Of a DNA stretch of 9,658 bases, positions 1 to 6,712 are shown one piece after another. Every line of letters starts with the position of its first letter. The first letter of the stretch is position 1. Position numbers and translations under genes: made by a program. Below the pieces are notes generated by a model. The model worked only from the letters and a program-made list of their open reading frames with translations. It had not been told where the DNA came from and did not search any database. This DNA is from Tannerella sp. Its GTDB lineage: Bacteria; Bacteroidota; Bacteroidia; Bacteroidales; Tannerellaceae. The stretch covers positions 1 to 9,658 of the forward strand of contig JAISGW010000175.1 in assembly GCA_031262895.1 (NCBI GenBank). The letters are read 5' to 3'.

Positions 1-699
1 GCCGGGCTGGCTTATGCCGACAAGGATTACGCGACAGCCAAGCAGTATTACGAGCAAGTCATTCAAAGCGGCGACACCCGTTACCGCGAAGAGGCTTGGG
101 CGCGTAAGGCCGGCATCGAATACGACGCGAAGGATTACCGCGACGCCCTCGCCAGTTTCAAGCAACTGAAGGCCGTAGCCGAAGCACCCGCCAACCAGCA
201 GGCCGCCCGCCTCGGCATCCTGCGCTCGGGCGAGCAAAGCGCGCAATGGCAGGACGCCTTGGATGCGGCCAACGAGCTGCTCGCTTCCGACAAGCTCTCG
301 CCGGAAATCGGCATCGAAGCCCGCTATGTGCGCGCCAAGGCTTATCTGGCCACCCGCCAGGCGCGCAAAGCCCTCCCCGACCTCGAAGGCCTGAGCAAGG
401 ACACGCGCACCGTGCAGGGCGCCGAAGCCAAATACCTCCTCGCCCAATATTACTACGACAACCGGCAGGACGCCCAAGCCGAACAGGTGCTGAAAGACTT
501 CATCGCCAACGGCACGCCCCACGCCTACTGGCTGGCAAGGGGCTTCATCCTGCTCTCCGACATCTATGCGCGCAAAGGCGAGGATTTCCAGGCACAGCAA
601 TACCTCCAAAGCCTGCGCAACAATTATAAAGGCAACGACGACATTGACGCCATGATTGAAAACAGATTAGCGAAACTCAAAAACCAAACGAAACGATGA
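1..699 (+). CDS. TPR-repeat protein, C-terminal part
   Basis: The frame is open from the first base, so the 5' end lies outside the window; 232 residues are visible before TGA. The sequence is helical and Ala-rich, with repeated TPR-like pairs: an AYADKDYATAKQYYEQVI unit near the start, YDAKDYRDALASF about 33 residues later, then ALDAANELL, ARKALPDLEGL and AQAEQVLKDFI. TPR proteins are protein-interaction scaffolds. In Bacteroidetes they are often periplasmic or lipid-anchored partners of outer-membrane proteins. The stop overlaps the start of the outer-membrane barrel gene by 4 bp (ATGA), so the two are probably translationally coupled and act together at the envelope. Whether it carries a signal peptide or lipobox cannot be seen. 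The specific function is unknown; the TPR call is based on repeat spacing and composition. Confidence 0.8.
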   Translation, partial: AGLAYADKDYATAKQYYEQVIQSGDTRYREEAWARKAGIEYDAKDYRDALASFKQLKAVAEAPANQQAARLGILRSGEQSAQWQDALDAANELLASDKLSPEIGIEARYVRAKAYLATRQARKALPDLEGLSKDTRTVQGAEAKYLLAQYYYDNRQDAQAEQVLKDFIANGTPHAYWLARGFILLSDIYARKGEDFQAQQYLQSLRNNYKGNDDIDAMIENRLAKLKNQTKR

Positions 700-2474
700 A
701 TCCCTCTCAGATATTCCTCGCCGGGGCAGGCCTCTTCGCCCTGTGGGCCGCAGGCCCCGCCTCGGCACAGGCCCCGGACAGCCTGCGCACCCAGGGCGGC
801 ATGAACCGCGAGATGGTGCTGGAACGCGAATACAAGCCCACCGTAGCCGACGCCGACAAGGTGAACAGCCTGCCCGCCGTGCGGGAACCCCAGGTCACGC
901 ACGCCCCCATCGACTACGCGACAGTGGCCGCCCCCGTCGATCCGGCCCGCGTCATCCTCACCCTGCCCGCCGACAGCATCCTGAGCGGCATGCAATACAA
1001 CACGAAGCGCGGCTATCTCAACCTTGGCGCCGGCTCTTACCTCAACCTCAACGGCGACTTCGGCTACCACCTGCTCAGCAGCGCCAAAGACCAATTGCAG
1101 ATACGCCTCTCGCACCGCTCCTCCGACGGCAAGCTGACCTACGGCGAAGGCAACCTGACCGGCGAGAAGGTGAAAGCCAAACGTAACGACGAAGGGGGAT
1201 TCCTCGACTATCGCCATGTCTTCCCAAAAGCCGCCCTCAGCTTGGGCGGCGACTACACGTACAAGGGCTACAATTACTACGGGGCCTACGAGATGGGGCT
1301 GTCCGAAGGCGATGAGATGCCGAACTTCGACCGCGACAGCCGGCAGGTGAACCAGCAGGCCCATTTCAAGGCAGGCATCACATCGCTGCCCGGAGCCAAC
1401 TTAGATTACCGCTTCCTCCTCGACTACCGTTACTTCCAGCAGAAGTACGGCGCCGATACCGACGTCAAGGGGCTGAAAGAGCATAGCCTCGGCGCCGACT
1501 TGGGCCTGAGCGCCGGCTTCAACGGGAACCAGCGCATAGGCGTAGGCGGCCAATTCCATTATTTCTACTATCCCTACATCGCGGGCACGGACTCGGCCGA
1601 CCGCTTCCGGAACCATTTCGAGGGCACCTTGACGCCCCGTTACAGCATAGAAGGCGACAATTGGCATATCCAAATCGGAGCCAACCTGATGTACGTCTCC
1701 AAAATCGGCGACTATACGGATAGCCACTTCTTCCTTTCGCCCGACGTGAAGGCCGACCTGCGCATCGGTTCCAAGACCCTCCTTTACCTGTCGGCAGGCG
1801 GGGGCATCCGTTCCAACAGCCGCTACCAGCTCACGGAAGAGAACCCTTACGTGGGCATGATGTGGCAAGCCGATCCCTCGCGCATTCCCCTCGACGCCCG
1901 GCTCGGCCTGAAGAGCAATCTCCTGCCCGGCTTCTGGTTTCATGTCTTCGGAGGGTACCGCATCACGAAGGACGACTACTTCTACACCGTGCAGCAGTAT
2001 GCCTACATGCCGGAGGGCTGGGGCAACCTCAGCCGTCCCTTCGCGCTCAATTCGCGCCAGCTCTTCGGCGGCCTGGAGTTGAAGTACGCCTACCGCAAGC
2101 TGGTGGAAGTTTCGTTGAAGGGAATCTACCACCATTACAGCGACCTGAGCGGCGACTATGTGGGCGGCACGCCCGACTACCGGCCTTACGGGAAGCCCAA
2201 GGTGGAGGCCAAGGGCAGCGTCATGCTGCGGCCCGTCGCCCACTTCTCCGTCGGCATGGACTATTACATGGCAACCGACCGCTGGGCGTATATCACCTGG
2301 AACGAGAAGATGAAGGACGTCCGCGAGCTGTCGGTCACCGGCAGCTATGCCTTCAACAGCACCTTCGGCATTTACGTGAAGGGCAGCAACCTGCTCGGAG
2401 AGAAATACGAATACGTTTACGGTTACCCCTTGCAGGGACTGACCCTGATGGGCGGGCTGAATATTAATTTCTGA
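696..2474 (+). CDS. Outer-membrane beta-barrel protein (592 aa)
   Basis: It begins with a signal-like segment: a hydrophobic stretch at residues 6-20 and a probable cleavage site around Ala24-Ala26 (ASAQA). The n-region MNPSQ unusually lacks a basic residue. Residues 38-70 hold a conserved-looking segment with EREYKPTVADADKVNSLP. From about residue 100 onward there are many alternating, aromatic-rich strands (YLNLGAGSYLNLNGDFGYHL, FLLDYRYFQQ, GQFHYFYYPY), and the chain ends in GGLNINF. A terminal Phe after alternating hydrophobics is the usual outer-membrane assembly signal. The style is that of a TonB-receptor-like barrel, but I see no plug domain, so active TonB-dependent import is not supported. 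The 4-bp overlap with the upstream TPR gene suggests a co-translated envelope pair. Substrate and exact family are not recognised. Confidence 0.82.
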   Translation: MNPSQIFLAGAGLFALWAAGPASAQAPDSLRTQGGMNREMVLEREYKPTVADADKVNSLPAVREPQVTHAPIDYATVAAPVDPARVILTLPADSILSGMQYNTKRGYLNLGAGSYLNLNGDFGYHLLSSAKDQLQIRLSHRSSDGKLTYGEGNLTGEKVKAKRNDEGGFLDYRHVFPKAALSLGGDYTYKGYNYYGAYEMGLSEGDEMPNFDRDSRQVNQQAHFKAGITSLPGANLDYRFLLDYRYFQQKYGADTDVKGLKEHSLGADLGLSAGFNGNQRIGVGGQFHYFYYPYIAGTDSADRFRNHFEGTLTPRYSIEGDNWHIQIGANLMYVSKIGDYTDSHFFLSPDVKADLRIGSKTLLYLSAGGGIRSNSRYQLTEENPYVGMMWQADPSRIPLDARLGLKSNLLPGFWFHVFGGYRITKDDYFYTVQQYAYMPEGWGNLSRPFALNSRQLFGGLELKYAYRKLVEVSLKGIYHHYSDLSGDYVGGTPDYRPYGKPKVEAKGSVMLRPVAHFSVGMDYYMATDRWAYITWNEKMKDVRELSVTGSYAFNSTFGIYVKGSNLLGEKYEYVYGYPLQGLTLMGGLNINF

Positions 2475-2601
2475 GACAATAAGACTTATAAGACTATGAG
2501 ACCATAAGACTATAAGAAAAAATCTTAAGGTCTAAAAGTCTTAAAGTCTTAAAATCTAAAGGTCTTAAAGTCTAAAAGTCTAACGGTCTTACAGTCTAAA
2601 A
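2474..2601. repeat. 8-bp tandem repeat array with inverted halves
   Basis: Five units of the type AGACTATA run from 2474 to 2514 (one is 9 bp). After a short A-rich spacer, ten exact 8-bp units of the type GTCTTAAA or GTCTAAAA run from 2522 to 2601. AGAC and GTCT are reverse complements, so the halves can pair into a long imperfect hairpin: AGACTATAAGA at 2507-2517 faces TCTTAAGGTCT at 2523-2533 across an A-run. The array fills nearly all of the gap between the barrel gene and the aspartate kinase gene, and its first unit starts on the last base of the barrel stop codon. It may act as a terminator, leader structure or slippage-generated spacer; its role is inferred only. Confidence 0.85.
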
Positions 2602-2618
2602 AAACAGATTTGAAGAAG

Positions 2619-3932
2619 ATGAAAGTACTAAAGTTCGGAGGCACCTCCGTAGGCTCGGCTGAGCAGATGAAGAAAGTGGCCCGGTTGGTTGCGGGCGAGA
2701 AGAATATCGTCGTCCTCTCGGCCATGGCCGGAACAACCAACTCGCTGGTCGAAATCTCGGAATACCTCTACAAGAAGAACCCCGACGGGGCCAATGAAAT
2801 CATCAACAAGCTGGCCACGAAATACGCCGGCCACGTGGAAGCCCTCTACGGCAGTCCTGCATACAAGGCCAAGGCCAAGGCACTCATCGATGAGCGCTTC
2901 GACTACATCCGCACCTTCACCAAAGACCTCTTCACCCTCTTCGAAGAGCGGGTCGTGCTGGCGCAGGGCGAGTTGATTTCCACAGGCATGATGCTCCTTT
3001 ACCTGCAGGAGCAGGGCGTCAAGGCCGTCATGCTGCCCGCCCTCGACTACATGCGCACCGACAAGAACGCCGAACCCGACCCGGCCTACATCCGCGAGAA
3101 GCTCTGCGCCCTGCTCGACGAGCACCAAGACGCCGACCTCTACCTCACCCCAGGCTACATCTGCCGCAACGCCTACGGCGAAATCGACAACCTGCAACGC
3201 GGCGGCAGCGACTACACCGCCTCCCTGATAGGCGCCGCCGTGCACGCCGAGGAAATCCAGATATGGACCGACATCGACGGCATGCACAACAACGACCCCC
3301 GCTTCGTGGAAGGCACCGCTCCGGTGCGCCACCTCCACTTCGAGGAAGCCGCCGAACTGGCCTATTTCGGCGCGAAAATCCTGCACCCCACCTGCGTGCA
3401 GCCGGCTAAGTATGCCAACATTCCCGTGCGCCTGCTCAACACCATGCAGCCCCAGGCGCCCGGCACCCTCATCTCCAATGCCACCGAGAAGGGCAAAATC
3501 AAGGCCGTGGCCGCCAAAGACAATATCACCGCCATCCGCATCAAGAGCGGCCGCATGTTGCTGGCCACCGGCTTCCTGCGCAAGGTCTTCGAGATATTCG
3601 AGAACTTCCAGACCCCTATCGACATGGTGACCACCTCGGAAGTGGGCGTATCCTGCACCATCGACAACCGCAAGCACCTCGACGACATCGTCAACGACCT
3701 GAAGAAATACGGCACCGTGTCGGTCGACGACGACATGGTCATCGTCTGCGTGGTCGGCGACATGAAATGGGAGAACCTCGGCTTCGAAGCCAGCATCGTC
3801 AATGCCCTCAAGGATATCCCCGTCCGCATGATTTCCTATGGCGGGAGCAACTACAACGTCTCCCTCTTAGTGAAAGCTTCCGACAAGAAGCGCGCCCTCC
3901 AAGCCCTGAGCGACTACCTTTTTAAAAACTGA
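2619..3932 (+). CDS. lysC: Aspartate kinase
   Basis: Phosphorylates L-aspartate with ATP, the entry step to lysine, diaminopimelate, threonine and methionine. The kinase domain starts with KFGGTSVG at residues 5-12. It continues with QGELIST near 116-122, QRGGSDYTAS near 193-202 (nucleotide/substrate site) and TDIDGMHNNDPRF near 217-229. The C-terminal ~140 residues look like paired ACT domains (AVAAKDNITAIRIKSGRM; VSCTIDN; ISYGGSNYNVSLLV), which usually bind a feedback amino acid, probably lysine. Length is 437 residues, typical of a monofunctional enzyme, with no fused homoserine dehydrogenase. ATG at 2619 is preferred because it gives MKVLKFGGTS; an in-frame TTG at 2610 would add only MKK. 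The lysA gene lies downstream on the same strand, so the two probably serve DAP and lysine supply together. Confidence 0.95.
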   Translation: MKVLKFGGTSVGSAEQMKKVARLVAGEKNIVVLSAMAGTTNSLVEISEYLYKKNPDGANEIINKLATKYAGHVEALYGSPAYKAKAKALIDERFDYIRTFTKDLFTLFEERVVLAQGELISTGMMLLYLQEQGVKAVMLPALDYMRTDKNAEPDPAYIREKLCALLDEHQDADLYLTPGYICRNAYGEIDNLQRGGSDYTASLIGAAVHAEEIQIWTDIDGMHNNDPRFVEGTAPVRHLHFEEAAELAYFGAKILHPTCVQPAKYANIPVRLLNTMQPQAPGTLISNATEKGKIKAVAAKDNITAIRIKSGRMLLATGFLRKVFEIFENFQTPIDMVTTSEVGVSCTIDNRKHLDDIVNDLKKYGTVSVDDDMVIVCVVGDMKWENLGFEASIVNALKDIPVRMISYGGSNYNVSLLVKASDKKRALQALSDYLFKN

Positions 3933-3950
3933 ACCCGCAAACGGGGAGCC

Positions 3951-4170
3951 GTGAAAAAATTCACAAGCCTCCCTGAGGCTGGGGAAGGCTCTGAAAAAAT
4001 TCACAGGCTTCCCTGAGGCTGGGGAAGGTTCTGAAAAAATTCACGGGCTTCCCTGAGGTTCGGGCGAGGTCGTGAAAAAATTCACAGGCTTCCCTGAAGC
4101 TGGGGAAGGCTCTGAAAAAATTCACGGGCTTCCCCGAGGTCCGGCGGAGGTCGTGAAAAAATTCACGGTT
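3951..4170. repeat. 40-bp tandem repeat, five copies plus a partial sixth
   Basis: Copies start at 3951, 3991, 4031, 4072 and 4112, with a partial at 4153. Each begins GTGAAAAAATTCAC or CTGAAAAAATTCAC and continues with a GC-rich arm like GCTTCCCTGAGGCTGGGGAAGG. The TTCAC of each copy can pair with the GTGAA or CTGAA of the next, giving five successive stem-loops (about 3960-3995, 4000-4035, 4040-4076, 4081-4116, 4121-4157) joined by A-runs. Read on the - strand, each GC stem is followed by a T6 run, a terminator-like arrangement. Copies 1, 2 and 4 have arms of the GGGGAAGG type; copies 3 and 5 have a GCGAGGTC or GCGGAGGTC type with one extra base. The array lies between lysC and lysA. Function is unknown. 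Confidence 0.93.
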
Positions 4171-4195
4171 CCAAAATTTCCAAATACCAAGCATC

Positions 4196-5350
4196 ATGAT
4201 GAAAGGAATCTTTCCCTTAGACAAATTCAAGGCGTACGAGACGCCTTTCTACTACTACGACATGCAGTTGCTCGACGAGACGCTGCGCACCGTGACGGCC
4301 GAAGCCGGCAAATACGCCTACCGGGTGCACTACGCGGTCAAGGCCAACGCCAACCCGCGCATCCTTGGGCGCATCGCCGAGGCAGGGCTGGGGGCCGACT
4401 GCGTGAGCGGCGGAGAGATACGCGCCGCCCTCGCCGCGGGCTTCCCCGCCGAAAGGATAGTCTTCGCCGGCGTAGGCAAGGCCGACTGGGAAATCAAGCT
4501 CGGCTTGGAAAGCGGCATTGCCTGCTTCAACGTGGAGTCGGCCGCCGAGCTGGAGGTCATCAACGAGCTGGCCGCCGAATTAGGCAAGACGGCCACCGTC
4601 GCCCTGCGCGTCAATCCGGAAGTCGACGCCCATACCCATGCCAAGATAACGACCGGCATGAAGGAAAACAAGTTCGGCATCAACCTCGGCCTGCTGGGGA
4701 AGGTGCTCGACAGTCTGCCCGCGCTGCCGCACCTGCGCCTCAGCGGGCTGCACTTCCATATCGGCTCGCAAATCACCGACCTCTCCGCCTTCCGCGCCTT
4801 AGCCATCCGCGTCAACGAGCTGCAGGACCGGCTGGAGGCGCGCGGCCTGCAGTTGGAAAGCATCAACCTCGGCGGAGGGTTGGGCATAGACTACTACCAC
4901 CCCAACCATCTGCCCATAGCCGCCTTCGGCAACTACTTCGCCGCCTTCCACGAACTGCTGCAATTGCGCCCCGGGCAGCAGGTGCATTTCGAACCCGGAC
5001 GTTCCATCGTGGGGCCTTGCGGCTCGCTCATCTCCAAAGTCCTTTACGTGAAGGAAGGCGAGGTGAAGAAGTTCGCCATCCTCGACGCGGGCTTCACCGA
5101 CCTCATCCGGCCGGCCCTCTACGACGCCTACCACCGCATCGAGAACCTCTCGAGCGAGGAGGCCGAAGAAGTCTACGACGTGGTAGGCCCCATCTGCGAG
5201 TCCAGCGACGTCTTCTCCCGCGACACCGAACTGAACCGCGTCCGGCGCGGCGACTACTTCGCCATCCGCTCGGCCGGCGCCTACGGCGAAATCATGGCCT
5301 CGCAATACAACTGCCGCCGCCTCCCCGGCGCCCGCTTCAGCGACGAATAA
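4196..5350 (+). CDS. lysA: Diaminopimelate decarboxylase
   Basis: A PLP enzyme that converts meso-diaminopimelate to L-lysine and CO2, the last step of lysine synthesis. It is a fold type III (alanine-racemase barrel) decarboxylase. Visible hallmarks are HYAVKANANP with the PLP lysine at residue 49, HFHIGSQI with His188, the glycine-rich phosphate loop NLGGGLGID at 224-232, FEPGRSIVG at 265-273, the CESSDVF motif with Cys334 that completes the active site of the partner subunit, and AGAYG plus YN near 360-372. At 384 residues it is at the short end for the family but appears intact. ATG occurs at both 4196 and 4199 (MMKGIF); either may be used. It follows the hairpin repeat array after lysC, which could modulate read-through between the two. 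Confidence 0.95.
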   Translation: MMKGIFPLDKFKAYETPFYYYDMQLLDETLRTVTAEAGKYAYRVHYAVKANANPRILGRIAEAGLGADCVSGGEIRAALAAGFPAERIVFAGVGKADWEIKLGLESGIACFNVESAAELEVINELAAELGKTATVALRVNPEVDAHTHAKITTGMKENKFGINLGLLGKVLDSLPALPHLRLSGLHFHIGSQITDLSAFRALAIRVNELQDRLEARGLQLESINLGGGLGIDYYHPNHLPIAAFGNYFAAFHELLQLRPGQQVHFEPGRSIVGPCGSLISKVLYVKEGEVKKFAILDAGFTDLIRPALYDAYHRIENLSSEEAEEVYDVVGPICESSDVFSRDTELNRVRRGDYFAIRSAGAYGEIMASQYNCRRLPGARFSDE

Positions 5351-5354
5351 TATG

Positions 5355-5362
5355 TACATTTG
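5355..5362 (+). promoter_or_regulatory. Bacteroidota -7 promoter box for the toxin-antitoxin pair
   Basis: TACATTTG exactly fits the Bacteroidota housekeeping -7 consensus TAnnTTTG. It lies just past the lysA stop and 21 bp before the antitoxin ATG, so a transcript starting a few bases downstream would have a leader of roughly 15 nt. I see no clear TTG or TTTG -33 element at the expected distance, so the call rests on the -7 box and its position. Confidence 0.55.
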
Positions 5363-5383
5363 TGCCTCCAGATTTTCAAAGTC

Positions 5384-5638
5384 ATGGCAACATATCAAAT
5401 ACAAATCAATGAACGGACCCATCAGGGGAAACAATTGCTGGCTTCTTTAAAGGCGGCCACGGGTATCGTCACCTTCCTCGTACCGAAAGTCAATGAAACC
5501 GATGACAGTCTGATGACGGAAGATGCCTTCTTCTCGAAAATTGACCGTTCGCTGCAGGAAGCGAAAGAAGGGAAAGTCATACGGAAAAAGGAAGGACAAT
5601 CCATCGGCGACTTCTTGGCAGAATTATGTACGGAATAA
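5384..5638 (+). CDS. Putative antitoxin of a YoeB-like module
   Basis: An 84-residue protein. Its first 35 residues look like a beta-strand followed by a helix (TYQIQINERTHQGKQLLASL), similar in style to antitoxins that start with a short dimerising, DNA-binding region. The acidic and charged C-terminal half (DRSLQEAKEGKVIRKKEG) would be the toxin-wrapping arm. I identify it mainly by position: it directly precedes and overlaps by 13 bp a Txe/YoeB toxin gene, in the usual antitoxin-first order. ATG at 5384 is chosen because the in-frame TTG at 5360 falls within the predicted -7 box. Such antitoxins normally repress their own promoter, and the one at 5355 is a likely target. Family membership (for example Phd/YefM-like or a Bacteroidetes-specific type) is not certain. 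Confidence 0.7.
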   Translation: MATYQIQINERTHQGKQLLASLKAATGIVTFLVPKVNETDDSLMTEDAFFSKIDRSLQEAKEGKVIRKKEGQSIGDFLAELCTE

Positions 5639-5895
5639 TCTTCACGGAAACCGCGCGAGAAGACGTAAGGAAATTACGAAACGAACCGCAAGCTTTTGCC
5701 AAGTTGGGCAAATTGCTTGCGGAATTGGAAATACATCCCTTTACAGGAACAGGCAAACCCAAGCCATTGCGAGGCGACAGGGCCGGGCAATGGTCAAGGC
5801 GAATTACCGACAAACACCGATTGATATACGAAGTAAACGACAAGGTCGTAGAAGTCCTTGTCGTTTCGACTTATGGTCATTATGATGATAAATAA
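5626..5895 (+). CDS. Txe/YoeB-family toxin with Lys in place of catalytic Glu46
   Basis: An 89-residue RelE-superfamily protein. YoeB toxins enter the ribosomal A site and cleave mRNA. It aligns without gaps to E. coli YoeB, as I recall that sequence, from about residue 38 to 68: HPFTGTGKPKPL, then WSRRI at 56-60, then HRLIYEV at 64-70. Arg65 and the C-terminal His-Tyr (H85, Y86, in YGHYDDK) are present. Residue 46, the Glu general base in KPEPL of E. coli YoeB, is here Lys (codon AAG at 5761-5763, one transition from GAG). The toxin may therefore be weakened or inactive, or use another residue. It overlaps the antitoxin by 13 bp and runs into the phosphorylase start. GC of a sampled line is about 50%, below the neighbouring lysA gene, suggesting acquisition. 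Confidence 0.88.
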   Translation: MYGIIFTETAREDVRKLRNEPQAFAKLGKLLAELEIHPFTGTGKPKPLRGDRAGQWSRRITDKHRLIYEVNDKVVEVLVVSTYGHYDDK

Positions 5896-6712
5896 AACGA
5901 ACGATTACCAGGAGGCGGCCGCGTATATCGCCGCCAGAATAAACCGGAAAATACAGACGGGCATCATCCTCGGCAGCGGCCTCGGCCCCTTGGCCGAGCA
6001 TATCCGGGAGGCCGCCGTCATCCCTTACGCCGACATCCCGCACTTCCCCCTCTCCACGGCTCCCGGCCACAAGGGCAACCTGATTTGCGGGCTGCTCGAC
6101 GAGACGCCCGTGCTGGCCATGCAGGGGCGCTTCCATTATTACGAGGGCTACACGATGCGGCAGGTGACCTTCCCCGTCCGCGTGATGCGCCTCCTCGGCC
6201 TGCGGAACCTGTTAGTCTCCAACGCGGCCGGCGGCATCAACCCCGACTTCCGCGTGGGCGACCTGATGCTCATTCGCGACCATATTAACCTCATGCCGAA
6301 TCCCCTCATCGGGCCGAACGACGAGGACTTCGGCCCCCGCTTCCCCGACATGACCCGGGCCTACGACCGCGACTTCCTGCATCTGGCACACGAGATTGCC
6401 GCCCGCGAAGGCATCCCCCTGAAAGAAGGGGTCTACCTGGGCTTGACCGGCCCTTCCTACGAGACGCCGGCCGAGTACGCCTTCTTCGGACGGGGCGGCG
6501 CCGACGCCGTGGGCATGAGCACGGTGCCCGAGGTCATCGCCGCCCGACATGCGGGCCTGCGCGTCTTCGGCATCTCCGTCATCACCAACGAGGCCCACCA
6601 TTTTGCCGACGATTTCGTCAACGACGCCAACGAGGTGCTCCGCGCCGCCAACGCCGCCGCCGAAAAAATGACCCTCCTCTTCACCCGACTCATCCAACAA
6701 ATACAAGCATGA
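5885..6712 (+). CDS. punA: Purine nucleoside phosphorylase, trimeric type
   Basis: Splits purine nucleosides (inosine, guanosine) with phosphate into base and ribose-1-phosphate, for purine salvage in the cytoplasm. Numbering from 5885 (275 aa), the expected residues are all there: phosphate-loop Ser31 in GSGLG, His62, Arg82 and His84 in GRFHYYEGY, the NAAGG turn at 113-117, base-binding Glu193 in GPSYETPAE, Met211-Ser212 in DAVGMSTVPE and Asn235 in VITNEA. These match the human and bacterial trimeric family rather than hexameric DeoD. The start is ambiguous: ATGs at 5873, 5882 and 5885 all overlap the toxin end, and I chose 5885 as giving a family-like N-terminus. The stop overlaps the ATPase start by 4 bp (ATGA). 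GC is host-like, so this is probably an old chromosomal gene embedded among accessory ones. Confidence 0.93.
   Translation: MINKTNDYQEAAAYIAARINRKIQTGIILGSGLGPLAEHIREAAVIPYADIPHFPLSTAPGHKGNLICGLLDETPVLAMQGRFHYYEGYTMRQVTFPVRVMRLLGLRNLLVSNAAGGINPDFRVGDLMLIRDHINLMPNPLIGPNDEDFGPRFPDMTRAYDRDFLHLAHEIAAREGIPLKEGVYLGLTGPSYETPAEYAFFGRGGADAVGMSTVPEVIAARHAGLRVFGISVITNEAHHFADDFVNDANEVLRAANAAAEKMTLLFTRLIQQIQA

Noticed and set aside
624..1364. Long - strand frames opposite the barrel, kinase, decarboxylase and hydrolase genes.
   Set aside because: High GC coding DNA gives long antisense frames. These lack motifs and are rich in Ala, Gly and Val, while the + strand frames match known families.
3951..4170. 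The regular 40-bp repeats as a CRISPR array.
   Set aside because: The copies abut directly with no unique spacers, and no cas gene is nearby.
3961..4230. An 89-codon - strand frame with repeated peptides such as SGKPVNFFR and REACEFF.
   Set aside because: It is generated entirely by the 40-bp tandem repeats. The repeat length is not a multiple of three, there is no recognisable domain, and the array is better explained as hairpin DNA.
5360..5383. TTG as the start of the antitoxin, and similarly TTG at 2610 for the kinase.
   Set aside because: The TTG at 5360 lies inside the -7 box and would not be in the transcript. For the kinase, ATG at 2619 gives the family-typical MKVLKFGG start.
4072..5412. 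A long + strand frame of 446 codons overlapping lysA in another frame.
   Set aside because: It begins in the repeat array and continues as an Arg/Pro/Ala-rich shadow of the GC-rich lysA gene. The lysA frame has all the family motifs.
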